A program made the position numbers and the translations under genes. A DNA stretch of 64,000 nucleotides. It comes from Chitinophaga hostae (GTDB lineage: Bacteria > Bacteroidota > Bacteroidia > Chitinophagales > Chitinophagaceae). Location: contig NZ_JAGTXB010000005.1 of the NCBI RefSeq assembly GCF_018224885.1, positions 372,001-436,000 of the forward strand, written 5' to 3'. A model generated the notes under the pieces. It was not told the DNA's origin. It did not search any database and saw only the letters and a program-made list of their open reading frames with translations. This document shows, piece after piece, positions 16,497-25,047 of this stretch (positions within the stretch are counted from its first letter, which is position 1; each line of letters opens with the position of its first letter).

Positions 16497-17064
16497 AACT
16501 TAATTTTTTTCGAATCCTGCTCAATGTTTCGGGTGTCATGCCCATCATGGAAGCCAGGTACTGCAACGGTACCTCGTTAAAAAGAGCGGGGTTGTAATTA
16601 AACAACCACTTGTATCGATCTTCTGCATTCATACTCAATAAAGAGAATACCCGTTGTTCCATGAAGATAAAACAGCGGGCAATAAATAGTTTTTCGAGCT
16701 GGTGCCATTTCGGAATACTTTTCTCCATAGCCATATAATTGGTACGACTGAGTGTAAAGCATTCGCAATCGGTTAACGCCTGTATATTACTGGGTGAAGC
16801 GTTATTAAACATTAATCCCGACAACTCCGTCACAAACCCGTCTTTACCTGAAATCCACTGGGTTACTTCCCGACCCTGGTCGTCTATGGTATAAAAACGC
16901 ATTAAGCCCGACCGTAAAAAACTGAGGGAATTGCAGATCTTCCCGGTTTTTAAATAGAAAGTGCCTTTTTTGATTGTTTCCTGTTGAAAAAAAGAAGCGG
17001 CCATTTTAAGATCTGCTCCTGTAATATTCCAAAATGAAGAGATGTAAGACTCCAATTCATTCAT
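16492..17064 (-). CDS. Crp/Fnr family regulator
   Basis: 190 residues from ATG 17064 (MNELESYISSFWNITGADLK); the upstream extension to 17121 has a non-ATG start and is not family-like. The cyclic-nucleotide-binding-like beta roll occupies about 20-115 and the helix-turn-helix about 155-188 (EVPLQYLASMMGMTPETLSR). No Fnr-type cysteine cluster is seen. The downstream gene is a membrane protein, and a palindrome suited to this family lies at the junction. Confidence 0.88.
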   Translation of the reverse strand: MNELESYISSFWNITGADLKMAASFFQQETIKKGTFYLKTGKICNSLSFLRSGLMRFYTIDDQGREVTQWISGKDGFVTELSGLMFNNASPSNIQALTDCECFTLSRTNYMAMEKSIPKWHQLEKLFIARCFIFMEQRVFSLLSMNAEDRYKWLFNYNPALFNEVPLQYLASMMGMTPETLSRIRKKLSS

Positions 17065-17210
17065 AAAGAGAACTACTGATTTAAGAGTGCTCAAGATACT
17101 TATTTCGCCCTGAATCCACAATATCGCATTGTGTAAGCCGGGGGTAAGATGGCCGAACTCAAAGCATTTGTCGTCAGGATTCAGGGGACTTACCTATGGC
17201 ATGCGAAGCG

Positions 17211-17245
17211 GCGCCTCCAAAAAGTGCTGCACTTTTTGGAGGCGC
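17211..17245. terminator. Perfect 17-bp inverted repeat, probable transcription terminator
   Basis: GCGCCTCCAAAAAGTGC is followed after one base by its exact reverse complement. It lies 31 bp after the stop of the propeller gene on the minus strand. No strong U tract follows on either strand (TTTAT on the plus side), so termination is probable but not certain. Confidence 0.55.
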
Positions 17246-17275
17246 TTTATCCTGAAGCATCCTTATCTTTCTTAA

Positions 17276-18334
17276 TTATACCGGCAGGTCATAACTGCGT
17301 AACTGACCGTCACCGGTCGTCAGCAACAGCTTTTCATGTACAATCATTACGTTGATAATATTGCTGCTGTAATCAAAGATGTAATCCGGGTTGTCAGTGG
17401 GATTACCATCCAGGTTATAGGCCGTAAATTCAATTCCTTCCGGCATTACCTCTGCCTTGCAGCGTAAATTTTTCCTGTCCAGCAGCAACAATCTTCCAAA
17501 CTGGGACACCACCAGGATGTTATTATCATCTACAAAAAATACGCTGTAGTTGATATTATCCGGTTCCGCGGCAGGAAAGTCTTTACTACCGTCGAAAATT
17601 GCCGCCTGATCCTGCTCCGCTACCCTGGCAATTTCAGGGAAGGAGTAGATTTCCAGGGGGCCTTCGTAATGCGGCGCCATCACAAACTCTTTCCCGGATG
17701 GTGCAAAGTTGCCCATGATCACATCGTCGCATTGGGTAAGTTCCGTCAGGGAGATGACGTTATTGTTCAGTTGTAACTGCATCAGGATGGATTCCTCCTG
17801 ACCAGCAGAGGCTTCCAGCAGGATAATGTCATTGTTTGGCGTAGCATGAAATGTATAAGCGTGTTGCTGGCTTTCCAGCAGGGGATAAGAGGTAATTACT
17901 TTAAAAGTAGCAGCATCCATCACCTGCAGCTCATCTATTTCATTTTCATCGCCGGGTAATACATACCAGATCGTTTTATTATTCCTGGCAAAATAACAGG
18001 CAGCACCCAGGAACCAGCCCCAGGAGCCATGTTCCACCGTATGCAATACCTTGGCTCCTTCGGCATCAAGAATGCGCATGTCAACCATACCCGCAATAGC
18101 AATCAGGCGGCCATCAGAGGAAGCAGACAGCTTGCTGCTTACATAATTCGCATTCTGTCCCTGCATGATTTTTTCCCATACAATTTCAAGGTTGGCATTG
18201 AGTTTTGTAATCAACGGCTGACTTGCAAAGTTCATCAGGATCTCTCCATTCGGCAATGGTACTACGTTTACCGGGTTAGCGGTGAATGTTAGTTTGCTCT
18301 TTAACGGCAGGTTTATATGTGGAAATTGACTCAT
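17276..18334 (-). CDS. Cytosolic beta-propeller-like protein of unknown function
   Basis: 352 residues without a signal peptide. Several weak repeats of about 45-50 residues with a hydrophobic-strand, Gly/Asp turn pattern (SASSDGRLIAIAGMVDMRIL, FAPSGKEFVMAPHYEGPLEI, FVDDNNILVVSQFGRLLLLD) suggest a seven-bladed WD40/YVTN-like propeller. It starts MSQFPHINLPLKSKL. No enzymatic motif is seen; a protein-binding scaffold is the simplest reading. It stands as a single transcription unit. Confidence 0.7.
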   Translation of the reverse strand: MSQFPHINLPLKSKLTFTANPVNVVPLPNGEILMNFASQPLITKLNANLEIVWEKIMQGQNANYVSSKLSASSDGRLIAIAGMVDMRILDAEGAKVLHTVEHGSWGWFLGAACYFARNNKTIWYVLPGDENEIDELQVMDAATFKVITSYPLLESQQHAYTFHATPNNDIILLEASAGQEESILMQLQLNNNVISLTELTQCDDVIMGNFAPSGKEFVMAPHYEGPLEIYSFPEIARVAEQDQAAIFDGSKDFPAAEPDNINYSVFFVDDNNILVVSQFGRLLLLDRKNLRCKAEVMPEGIEFTAYNLDGNPTDNPDYIFDYSSNIINVMIVHEKLLLTTGDGQLRSYDLPV

Positions 18335-18385
18335 ATCTTTTGTTTAAACCGTCGCAAAGGTAATGCACAAAAATAATCAGATCAT

Positions 18386-18844
18386 TCAATAGACATCTGT
18401 TATCCTATTTTTTCCTTTAAATTCAAATTCATCCCCCACTTTTTTCTGCATTAGCTGCTGTGCCAGTGGTGATACAGGTGAAAGAAAAATAACAGGTTCC
18501 CCATTGATAACCTGTTTACCGAGACCTGCTCCTATAAAAAAATTTGTGGTGGTGGATCGTACAAAAGCTCCCGCAGCGGGGGTATGGTATATAGACTGAA
18601 CATTAATAGCACGAATGGCATGGAGATCCTGCTGGTGAGCGAGCAGCTGCCTGGCATGCATATCTTTTTCCATATGACTCATGGCTCTCGCCGTTTCATA
18701 TTTATCGCCGACAGAACTTTTACTTTCCTGGTTAGCCGCAGCCTGGGCGTCGTCCATTGCCTGTTGGGTGATGGTAATACGTTGCATGAAGACTTGCTCG
18801 CAATGTTGCTTCAGTAAGCGCTTGTGAGCGATCTTTTCTTCCAT
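18386..18844 (-). CDS. GreA/GreB-like C-terminal domain protein
   Basis: 152 residues. The N-terminal half is helical and Gln/Lys-rich with the segment SSVGDKYETARAMSHMEKD (about 43-61); the C-terminal half (about 80-152) resembles the FKBP-like GreA/GreB domain ending KVGDEFEFKGKNRITDVY. Such proteins in Bacteroidota are often listed as 3-oxoacyl-ACP synthase without evidence. The acidic tip residues needed for RNA cleavage by Gre factors cannot be identified, so a role at RNA polymerase is only a guess. Confidence 0.75.
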   Translation of the reverse strand: MEEKIAHKRLLKQHCEQVFMQRITITQQAMDDAQAAANQESKSSVGDKYETARAMSHMEKDMHARQLLAHQQDLHAIRAINVQSIYHTPAAGAFVRSTTTNFFIGAGLGKQVINGEPVIFLSPVSPLAQQLMQKKVGDEFEFKGKNRITDVY

Positions 18845-18967
18845 AAAAAATACTTATTGGTATCCAAAGCCCAAATATAGGAAATGAGGAGCTTGTTGCG
18901 TAATTGTTGACTGCTGCGGCAGCTGTTGTTGCGATATTTGTTTGGGGTTGGCAAAGGGAGGAACCCG

Positions 18968-19375
18968 TTAAAGCGCTTCCGCAATTAGTTTTACGGCATT
19001 AAGGGCCTGGTCCCATCCCTCAACAGCGTCTTGATATTCCGCCTGATCTAATCTTGTTATTAATTCCTCCTGCCCCGTTAATAAGGTTTGGCCGTCATTT
19101 TCCTGGAATGAATAGGTAAGTACTGCTATGACGGTATCAGTATCATTTTCAAACAAACTGTGCTTAATAAGCTGCATGGGCTTAAAGTCAAGCAAAACCC
19201 CGTTAGTGAGGGCCGTTCCATCAGATTTCCTGAATCCGAAGGAGCTTCCGGTTTTCCAGTCTGTGCCGTAATATCCTCCCATTTGTTTGGTTACCTCAGG
19301 ATTGGTAAATACGCTCCAAACAGCTTTCACAGCAGCATTTATTTCGACTGTTTTCTCAATAATTTGATTTTTCAT
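18968..19375 (-). CDS. SRPBCC (AHSA1/START-like) domain protein
   Basis: 135 residues. The helix-grip fold is indicated by the start EKTVEINAAVKAVWSVFTNP, the middle LLDFKPMQLIKHSLF and the final helix VEGWDQALNAVKLIAEAL. These small cytosolic proteins bind hydrophobic ligands or act as co-chaperones; nothing here tells which. It is a single gene, and a short plus-strand gene starts about 80 bp upstream of it. Confidence 0.88.
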   Translation of the reverse strand: MKNQIIEKTVEINAAVKAVWSVFTNPEVTKQMGGYYGTDWKTGSSFGFRKSDGTALTNGVLLDFKPMQLIKHSLFENDTDTVIAVLTYSFQENDGQTLLTGQEELITRLDQAEYQDAVEGWDQALNAVKLIAEAL

Positions 19376-19455
19376 CTGTTATCATTTTACATCTCGTGAA
19401 GGTAGATAAAAATTATTTTCAGTATCTTTTGCGTATCAACCCGATACAGTAAAAT

Positions 19456-19614
19456 ATGGATAACCCGCATCCCAAAAAGATCCAAAGAATAAAAGACTTC
19501 TTCGAAAAGAATGAGTACTATATCGCTATGGTAATACTGGTCATTGTATTTCTAGTTTTTTTTATTTCATTCTTTTTTGTAGACGGACGCGGCGACTCTT
19601 ATACAGGTCCCTGA
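19456..19614 (+). CDS. Small single-span membrane protein (52 residues)
   Basis: An ATG at 19456 opens a 52-codon frame ending TGA at 19614. It begins MDNPHPKKIQRIKDFFEKNE, a basic amphipathic segment, followed by one strongly hydrophobic helix (IAMVILVIVFLVFFISFFFV, about 23-42) and a short polar tail DGRGDSYTGP. The charge pattern predicts a cytosolic N-terminus. No family is recognised. It stands alone between a gene on the opposite strand and the 3' end of the permease gene. Confidence 0.6.
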   Translation: MDNPHPKKIQRIKDFFEKNEYYIAMVILVIVFLVFFISFFFVDGRGDSYTGP

Positions 19615-19671
19615 TTAAAACAGCTTCATAATTAAGTTGAGGGATCTCTGTACACCCATCCGCAGTAATCC

Positions 19672-22320
19672 CTATTCGTTCTTCAGCACCGCTACCGGGT
19701 TGCTTCTCGCCGCCTTCCATGTTTGCGATCCGATCATAATGAATGCAATCAGCAATACACCCAGTAAGCCAACGAACAATTCGGTGATCTGCACGGGGGT
19801 ATGATAAGGGAAATTGGGGAGCACAACGGTTTGGAAGAAGATGTAAGTTACCGGCAGGGCAATGAGCGCGGAAACGGAGAGAAGAAACAGAAAACCGCGG
19901 CTCAGTAAGTATATTAGATTGCCGATGCTGGCGCCCATCACCTTGCGGATACCGATCTCCTTTAATCTTGTTTCGGTAGTGAATACTACCATTCCGAATA
20001 ATCCCATTGACGCAATAGAAATGGCTAAAAACGAAAGGAAGCCAATGATCTTGATCATAGTAGAAAATTCGCTGTAGGCATCTTCTATTTCTTCGTCATA
20101 GAATTCAGCTGAAAACGGATGAACACGATCGATCTTTTTCCATATGGACCCGATCCTGGCCATCGTGGCCGGCATATCGGTGCTTCGGATTTTGACGCTG
20201 ATAATGGCCCTGTCGTCGGGCGTCCAGAACGTGAATGCTACGGGACCCATGAGGTTTTCTACCTTGCCATAGTGAAAGTCCTGCATCACGCCAACAATGG
20301 TCAGGTTACGTCCATTCAGCGTGACTTGTTCTCCGATTGCTTTCCCAGGGTTGTTGGCGCCTATGTTGAATCGTTTTAAAACCTGCTGGTTAACGATCAC
20401 CTCGCCAACTGCTTCGGCGGTGGCGGGCCGGGCAATGAAATTTCCTCCGGCCAGGAGTTTATAGTCGTGCAGCGGTAAATAGTTTTCGTCAACGTGGTTA
20501 GTCATGACCAGCACAGAATCCCTCGAATCTTTGTATTTCATATTGCCGCCCCAGGCGTTCCCGACGCCGGTGGTAATCAGCGACCGGGAGAGTGCGGTTA
20601 CTTCCGGCATCTCACTGAGTTCCTTGAGCATTGCATCGGGTTTATTATCCTTCATGTCGATGTTCAAAATGTTTGTGGTGTTGAATCCCAGGTCAAATGC
20701 CAGTATGTTCTTATACTGTACGTAACCGACGGCGGTTGTTGTAATAAAGATCAGGGTAACGGTATATTGAACTACTACCAATGTGCGCCTGAGTGTGAGG
20801 TGTTTGAACATCCTCATGGATGAAATATTTCCGAACGCATTGATAGGGCTGATTTTCGAGAAGAATATCGCTGGTATGAAGCCGGCAATAATACCTACGG
20901 CGACCGAAAAAAGGATGAAGACTGCCACCATGGCGGGCGTGAGGCTAAGCTGCACCGTGCGCTGCATTTCCGGCGCCATGTTGATCAGCAGTGGGCGTAA
21001 TATGAGAAACAGGAGGAATGAAAGCAGCAGGGATGCCAGGGAGATCATGATCGCTTCGGCCAGGAACTGCAGCCGTACCTGGCTGTTTCCGGCGCCGATA
21101 GCTTTGCGAAGACCTATTTCCTTGACACGGCGCATAGCGCGCGCTATTGAAAGATTGGTATAGTTGAAACACGCAGATAATATCACGATAAATGCCAGCC
21201 CGCCGAGGATCCATAGCAGAACGGGGGACATGTGAGGGCCCACGAAGCCGGGGCCGCCCTCGGATTGTTGAAGGCTTTCTCCAACCACGATATTATATAA
21301 AGGAAGCAGTTCGAGTTGGATTTTGTCATTTTCTTCAGCGAGGTTTTCTTCCGTTGAGAGTGTGTTGAGCTGCGACCGGATAGCAGCCATATCAGCATTT
21401 TTCGAGGGCATCACATACACGTAGTTGGACCACATGTTTGTCCACGCGTCAAAACTTTTATCGCCTTTGTTGGTTTGTTCGGCGGTGGATAACGATACCA
21501 GCGCTTCGAAGCTAATGTGCGAAAAGAAGGGAATGTCCTTCATGATGCCGGTTACCTGGTAAACAAGCGTATCGATCTTGAGGGCCTTGCCAAGCGCAGC
21601 CTGGTTGCCAAACAGTTTCCTTGCCGCCGTTTCTGTGAGAACAATAGAATAGGGATCTTTCAGCGCCGTTTCCGGATTGCCTTCTACCATCGGAAATGTA
21701 AAGAGGTGGAATAGCGATGGCTCCGCCCAGTACCCTTTGATGGGAACCGTATTGTCGCCCACTTTCGCATCGCCGGAAAAGTCGCTGCGCATCGTCGTCA
21801 CTTGCTCAATACCGGCTACCTTTTCGCGGATGAGCTTTCCGGTTTTTATAGAGGTAGACCCAAACTTGCCGTTTTCTTCGCTGTTGGAGGTCAATATATT
21901 GGTGATGCGATAAATCCGCTCGCCATTTTTGTGAAACCTGTCGTATGAACGCAGGTCAAGTAAAAATGCGATCAGCAGTAACCCAACAGACATGCTGATG
22001 GCAAGACCCAGGATATTGATGAAGGAGAACAGCTTGTTGCGCATGATGTTGCGCCCGGATGTTTTGACATAGCTTCCGATCATGATGCGGTTCATAAAAA
22101 GGTTGACAAATATTGATCTTCGTACGGTATAACTTCTGAAGAATTTGAAAGCGTCAATGATGTAGATCAGCTTTGCACGGCGGGGCCCGTGTAATTGTAC
22201 ATTGCGTTCGAAGCATTCGTGGAGGTCGCCGGTCAGGTCCTCTACGAGCCCGGGTTTACAATACCATTCTACAAATTGCAGCGCCCAGGAGGGTGGATGG
22301 TGTTGTCGTTGGTCTTTCAT
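19672..22320 (-). CDS. MacB/FtsX-type ABC transporter permease with permease-prefix domain
   Basis: 882 residues from ATG 22320 (MKDQRQHHPPSWALQFVEWY), 1 bp after the PadR stop codon. Order: a soluble permease-prefix domain (about 1-80, YCKPGLVEDLTGDLHECFER), a first membrane helix with a MacB periplasmic core (about 100-340), a three-helix FtsX segment (about 370-500, RRVKEIGLRKAIGAGNSQVR), a second periplasmic core and a final FtsX segment (about 740-882, ETRLKEIGIRKVMGASIGNL). In Bacteroidota such genes are paired with PadR repressors and export peptides or respond to antimicrobials. No ATPase gene is adjacent. Confidence 0.92.
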   Translation of the reverse strand: MKDQRQHHPPSWALQFVEWYCKPGLVEDLTGDLHECFERNVQLHGPRRAKLIYIIDAFKFFRSYTVRRSIFVNLFMNRIMIGSYVKTSGRNIMRNKLFSFINILGLAISMSVGLLLIAFLLDLRSYDRFHKNGERIYRITNILTSNSEENGKFGSTSIKTGKLIREKVAGIEQVTTMRSDFSGDAKVGDNTVPIKGYWAEPSLFHLFTFPMVEGNPETALKDPYSIVLTETAARKLFGNQAALGKALKIDTLVYQVTGIMKDIPFFSHISFEALVSLSTAEQTNKGDKSFDAWTNMWSNYVYVMPSKNADMAAIRSQLNTLSTEENLAEENDKIQLELLPLYNIVVGESLQQSEGGPGFVGPHMSPVLLWILGGLAFIVILSACFNYTNLSIARAMRRVKEIGLRKAIGAGNSQVRLQFLAEAIMISLASLLLSFLLFLILRPLLINMAPEMQRTVQLSLTPAMVAVFILFSVAVGIIAGFIPAIFFSKISPINAFGNISSMRMFKHLTLRRTLVVVQYTVTLIFITTTAVGYVQYKNILAFDLGFNTTNILNIDMKDNKPDAMLKELSEMPEVTALSRSLITTGVGNAWGGNMKYKDSRDSVLVMTNHVDENYLPLHDYKLLAGGNFIARPATAEAVGEVIVNQQVLKRFNIGANNPGKAIGEQVTLNGRNLTIVGVMQDFHYGKVENLMGPVAFTFWTPDDRAIISVKIRSTDMPATMARIGSIWKKIDRVHPFSAEFYDEEIEDAYSEFSTMIKIIGFLSFLAISIASMGLFGMVVFTTETRLKEIGIRKVMGASIGNLIYLLSRGFLFLLSVSALIALPVTYIFFQTVVLPNFPYHTPVQITELFVGLLGVLLIAFIMIGSQTWKAARSNPVAVLKNE

Positions 22321-22321
22321 A

Positions 22322-22654
22322 CTACGTGTTTTTCCAGACAAGCGACGGTATCCTTGCCCACAGCTGATCGCGCATAGCTTTGGCATTGACCAATGCTGCC
22401 TTGCCCTGCATCGTCAGTTCATAGAATCTTTTGCGTTTACCGCCACGGGCCTGGGTTGCTTCTCCCAGCTCACTCTTCACCAGTCCCTTCTCTTCAAGGC
22501 GGTTCAGCACTGCGTGCACCACGCCCAGTTTCACGGAACGGCCTGTATGATTCGAGAGCTCGTCGCATATCGCTACGCTGTAGGCTTCGTTTATCAATGC
22601 GGCAACGGTGAGCAGCACCAGTTCTTCGAATTCTCCAAGGTTTGTACCTTTCAT
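22322..22654 (-). CDS. PadR family transcriptional regulator
   Basis: 110 residues. Winged-helix segments (LGEFEELVLLTVAALINEAY; VVHAVLNRLEEKGLVKSELG) and the wing (TQARGGKRKRFYELTMQG) match PadR-type repressors. Its stop codon is 1 bp from the start of the permease gene, the standard PadR/permease pairing. A 10-bp inverted repeat upstream of its start is a candidate autoregulatory operator. Confidence 0.93.
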   Translation of the reverse strand: MKGTNLGEFEELVLLTVAALINEAYSVAICDELSNHTGRSVKLGVVHAVLNRLEEKGLVKSELGEATQARGGKRKRFYELTMQGKAALVNAKAMRDQLWARIPSLVWKNT

Positions 22655-22675
22655 TTTGCTATTAATTGCGTAAAT

Positions 22676-22703
22676 GTATGTAAAAAGAATTTATTTTACA
22701 TAC
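22676..22703. promoter_or_regulatory. Candidate PadR operator: 10-bp inverted repeat
   Basis: GTATGTAAAA and TTTTACATAC form a perfect inverted repeat with an 8-bp spacer, 22 bp upstream of the PadR start. It overlaps a near-consensus minus-strand -7 box (TACATTTA, 22671-22678). PadR proteins commonly bind TGTA/TACA-containing palindromes at their own promoter. Confidence 0.6.
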
Positions 22704-22935
22704 AAAATGTGAATAATTAATTTAAAGAAGCATCTTGATTTCCGGGGGACGCGTTGTATACGCATGATTAGTATAAGGTAGGGGATACATGATAATTTAA
22801 GTGGTGCCGTACTGTCTACACATCAGTTATACTCCCGTTTTTCGTGTAAGTTTGAAGCGCAGCAGGTCGTTCATGTTTAAAAAAGTCGGGGCAGGCATTG
22901 GCAATATGCTTTAATTTTTCAAACGTATATAAAGA

Positions 22936-23520
22936 ATGATAAAGGACGATGTAATCATTTTCGGTAACTATCGCTGGCTGGTATTGGACGTTAAGGAAGG
23001 TGAGGCGCTGATTATTACAGAAGAGATAATAGCACTGAGATGGTATCATGCCCGTTTTGTGGACGTTGTTTGGGCAGATTGCGATGTAAGAAGATTTCTT
23101 AACAATAAATTCTACCACCAATTCAGCCGGGACGAAAAAGCAGCAATTATTACTGCAACAAACGAAAACCCCAACAACCCATGGTTCAGCACAAATGGTG
23201 GGAACGCCACTACAGACAAAGTATTTTTGTTGAGCCTTGAAGAGGCATGCCTGTATTTCGGGGACAGCAAAGCAAGATTGCAGCATAAAAGTAACCAGAC
23301 GTGGTCTATTGATGATGAAAACAATAGCAAACGACAGGCGAAATACGGGAATGACTTTCATTGGTGGAGGCTCCGGTCACCCGGTTATTACGGGCGCACG
23401 GCAGCAAGCATCAGCAAAAACGGCCATGTGTATGTTCGTGGTAATGGCGTCCACGGCAGGCCCAGAGATGGCGGCGGCCTGCGCCCTGCTTTATGGCTGA
23501 AGTTGCGGCATGACAATTAA
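22936..23520 (+). CDS. DUF6273-like domain protein
   Basis: 194 residues without a signal peptide. The C-terminal part carries the pattern typical of DUF6273 proteins: WWRLRSPGYYGRTAASISKN (about 142-161), HVYVRGNGVHGRP, and the end GGGLRPALWLKL. The N-terminal part (FGNYRWLVLDVKEGEALIIT) also fits. The fold is thought to resemble formylglycine-generating-enzyme/C-type-lectin-like domains, and binding is more likely than catalysis. Homologues are more familiar from Clostridia and spirochaetes, so horizontal origin is possible. It is a single gene upstream of the AraC regulator. Confidence 0.65.
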   Translation: MIKDDVIIFGNYRWLVLDVKEGEALIITEEIIALRWYHARFVDVVWADCDVRRFLNNKFYHQFSRDEKAAIITATNENPNNPWFSTNGGNATTDKVFLLSLEEACLYFGDSKARLQHKSNQTWSIDDENNSKRQAKYGNDFHWWRLRSPGYYGRTAASISKNGHVYVRGNGVHGRPRDGGGLRPALWLKLRHDN

Positions 23521-23621
23521 AATATCAGGAACTGCGTATATTCGTCGGGGATAGCGCACGGCATAAAATCACCTATCGGCATGTGATCCTTTTTGCTGCT
23601 CACCAAACATCTTCCCAATCG

Positions 23622-24443
23622 ATGAATTACGCAACTTTTAAACCGCACCCGGATTTGAGCGTATTCGTCAAATGTTATTGGACATTGGAAGTTGCTGCTG
23701 ATGAGCATGCGCCAAAGCAGCGTGTACTGCCGGACGGATGTATCGAATTGTTTTTTATCCTGGGAGATGACATAAAACGGTTTGTGTCAACAGATGAATT
23801 CATTATCCAGCCCCGCGAAATGGTGTTGGGGCAAATTACCGAGCCGTACTTTATACAGCCTGTCGGATATGTAAATTCCTTTGCCGTTAGCTTCTATCCA
23901 TATGGCTTTACCAATTTTGTTTCCCTGCCAATCAATCAGCTGGCTAATAAGGAAACACCGCTCAACGCCTTGTTTGGAGAAGAAGTTGCTGCACACCTGT
24001 CTCAAAAGATAATAAATGCTGCTGATACCCATCAGAGAATACAGATAATGGAAGACTTTCTGACAGCACGCATGCAAAGCCAGGCAACGATTGACCAGGT
24101 GGTGAGGTCGACGGTGAATGCGCTGTTGCTGAAAAAAGGCAGCATATCCATTAGTGCTATTCTGGATGTGGATCTCTCCAAAAGGCGGCAATTGGAACGA
24201 AAATTCCTGAAACAAATCGGAATAAGTCCTAAACAGCTTGGCAAAGTAATAAGGTTGCAAGCCGTATTGAAAATGTTGCTTAGTGGGCAGGAAGGGCATC
24301 TGACAAATATTGCCTATGAACGGGAGTATCATGATCAGGCCCACTTTATTAAAGATTTCAGGGAGTTTACGGGAGTAAGTCCGAAGTGTTTTTTGAACGA
24401 TGGTACTATGGCGCTTTCGTCGCTGTTATATTCCGGGGACTAG
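23622..24443 (+). CDS. AraC family transcriptional regulator (module A)
   Basis: 273 residues from ATG 23622 (MNYATFKPHPDLSVFVKCYW), chosen because the paralogue at 26137-26952 begins the same way; the frame extends upstream only from a GTG. An N-terminal DUF6597-like sensor domain (about 1-150, VLPDGCIELFFILGD and FYPYGFTNFVSLP) precedes the AraC helix-turn-helix domain (about 175-260, GISPKQLGKVIRLQAVLKML and EYHDQAHFIKDFREFTGVSP). It is followed by a VOC gene with a promoter element shared with the second AraC/VOC pair. Confidence 0.9.
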   Translation: MNYATFKPHPDLSVFVKCYWTLEVAADEHAPKQRVLPDGCIELFFILGDDIKRFVSTDEFIIQPREMVLGQITEPYFIQPVGYVNSFAVSFYPYGFTNFVSLPINQLANKETPLNALFGEEVAAHLSQKIINAADTHQRIQIMEDFLTARMQSQATIDQVVRSTVNALLLKKGSISISAILDVDLSKRRQLERKFLKQIGISPKQLGKVIRLQAVLKMLLSGQEGHLTNIAYEREYHDQAHFIKDFREFTGVSPKCFLNDGTMALSSLLYSGD

Positions 24444-24452
24444 TGTCGCAAT

Positions 24453-24488
24453 TTTACAATTTTTGACCCACGGGGCATTGTAGATTTG
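24453..24488 (+). promoter_or_regulatory. Promoter with shared upstream motif, VOC gene of module A
   Basis: TTTACAATTTT (24453-24463), 17 bp, then a perfect -7 box TAGATTTG (24481-24488). The promoter of the other VOC gene has the same 11-mer at the same distance. The likely start of transcription near 24494 supports the ATG at 24520 as the start of translation. Confidence 0.68.
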
Positions 24489-24519
24489 CAGGATGATGAT
24501 TCTTCCATTACAGCGAAAT

Positions 24520-25005
24520 ATGAAACGGGCTATTGTACTGCACCTCGTAATCGTTTTCGCCGTTTGCTCCTGCCATAATAACCCTGGAGCGCCGGCAACG
24601 ATGGCCAGGTTGCCTGCAAATAAAACTTTAAAAAACATGAAAAACTTCATTTCAATCGTCGAAATTCCAACTGACTCTTTTGCCCGGGCCGTCAAATTTT
24701 ACCAGTATATTCTTAATATTCAAATACAGGAGATCGACATGCAGGGAACTCCGATGGGTTTATTCCCTGACGGCGAGGGTACCGTAAACGTCGCCCTGAT
24801 AAAGGGAGCCAGCTATAAGCCTTCAACCGAAGGCACACTTGCTTACTTTAACGGGGGCGATGATCTGCAAAACGTACTGGATAAAATTGAATCCGATGGC
24901 GGCAAAGTGGTGGTGCCCAAAACGCTGATTGACGCTGAGAACGGGTTCTTTGCTATGTTTATTGACAGCGAAGGCAATAAAATGGGTTTACATTCTTTCA
25001 AATAA
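24520..25005 (+). CDS. VOC (glyoxalase-like) protein with lipoprotein-type signal
   Basis: 161 residues from ATG 24520. The first 40 residues differ from the paralogue: MKRAIVLHLVIVFAVCSCHN looks like a lipoprotein signal (lipobox VCSC). A VOC domain follows from NMKNFISIVEIPTDSFARAV to the end, with the family ending FIDSEGNKMGLHSFK. VOC proteins bind or modify small molecules through a metal or cleft; the ligand is unknown here. An internal ATG at 24637 would give a cytosolic protein like the paralogue, but the -7 box at 24481 suits the longer form. It shares its promoter design with the VOC gene at 25695. Confidence 0.78.
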   Translation: MKRAIVLHLVIVFAVCSCHNNPGAPATMARLPANKTLKNMKNFISIVEIPTDSFARAVKFYQYILNIQIQEIDMQGTPMGLFPDGEGTVNVALIKGASYKPSTEGTLAYFNGGDDLQNVLDKIESDGGKVVVPKTLIDAENGFFAMFIDSEGNKMGLHSFK

Positions 25006-25047
25006 TTAAATCAATCATCCGGAGACCGTGAACTGTTTTTTAAAATT

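Noticed and set aside
22816..23361. 181-codon minus-strand frame opposite the DUF6273-like gene
   Set aside because: Its translation is Cys/Phe/Ile-rich with no family features, and the plus-strand frame carries diagnostic motifs.
22936..23520. Target gene of a diversity-generating retroelement
   Set aside because: The lectin-like end is suggestive, but no reverse transcriptase, template repeat or run of variable AAY codons is present nearby.
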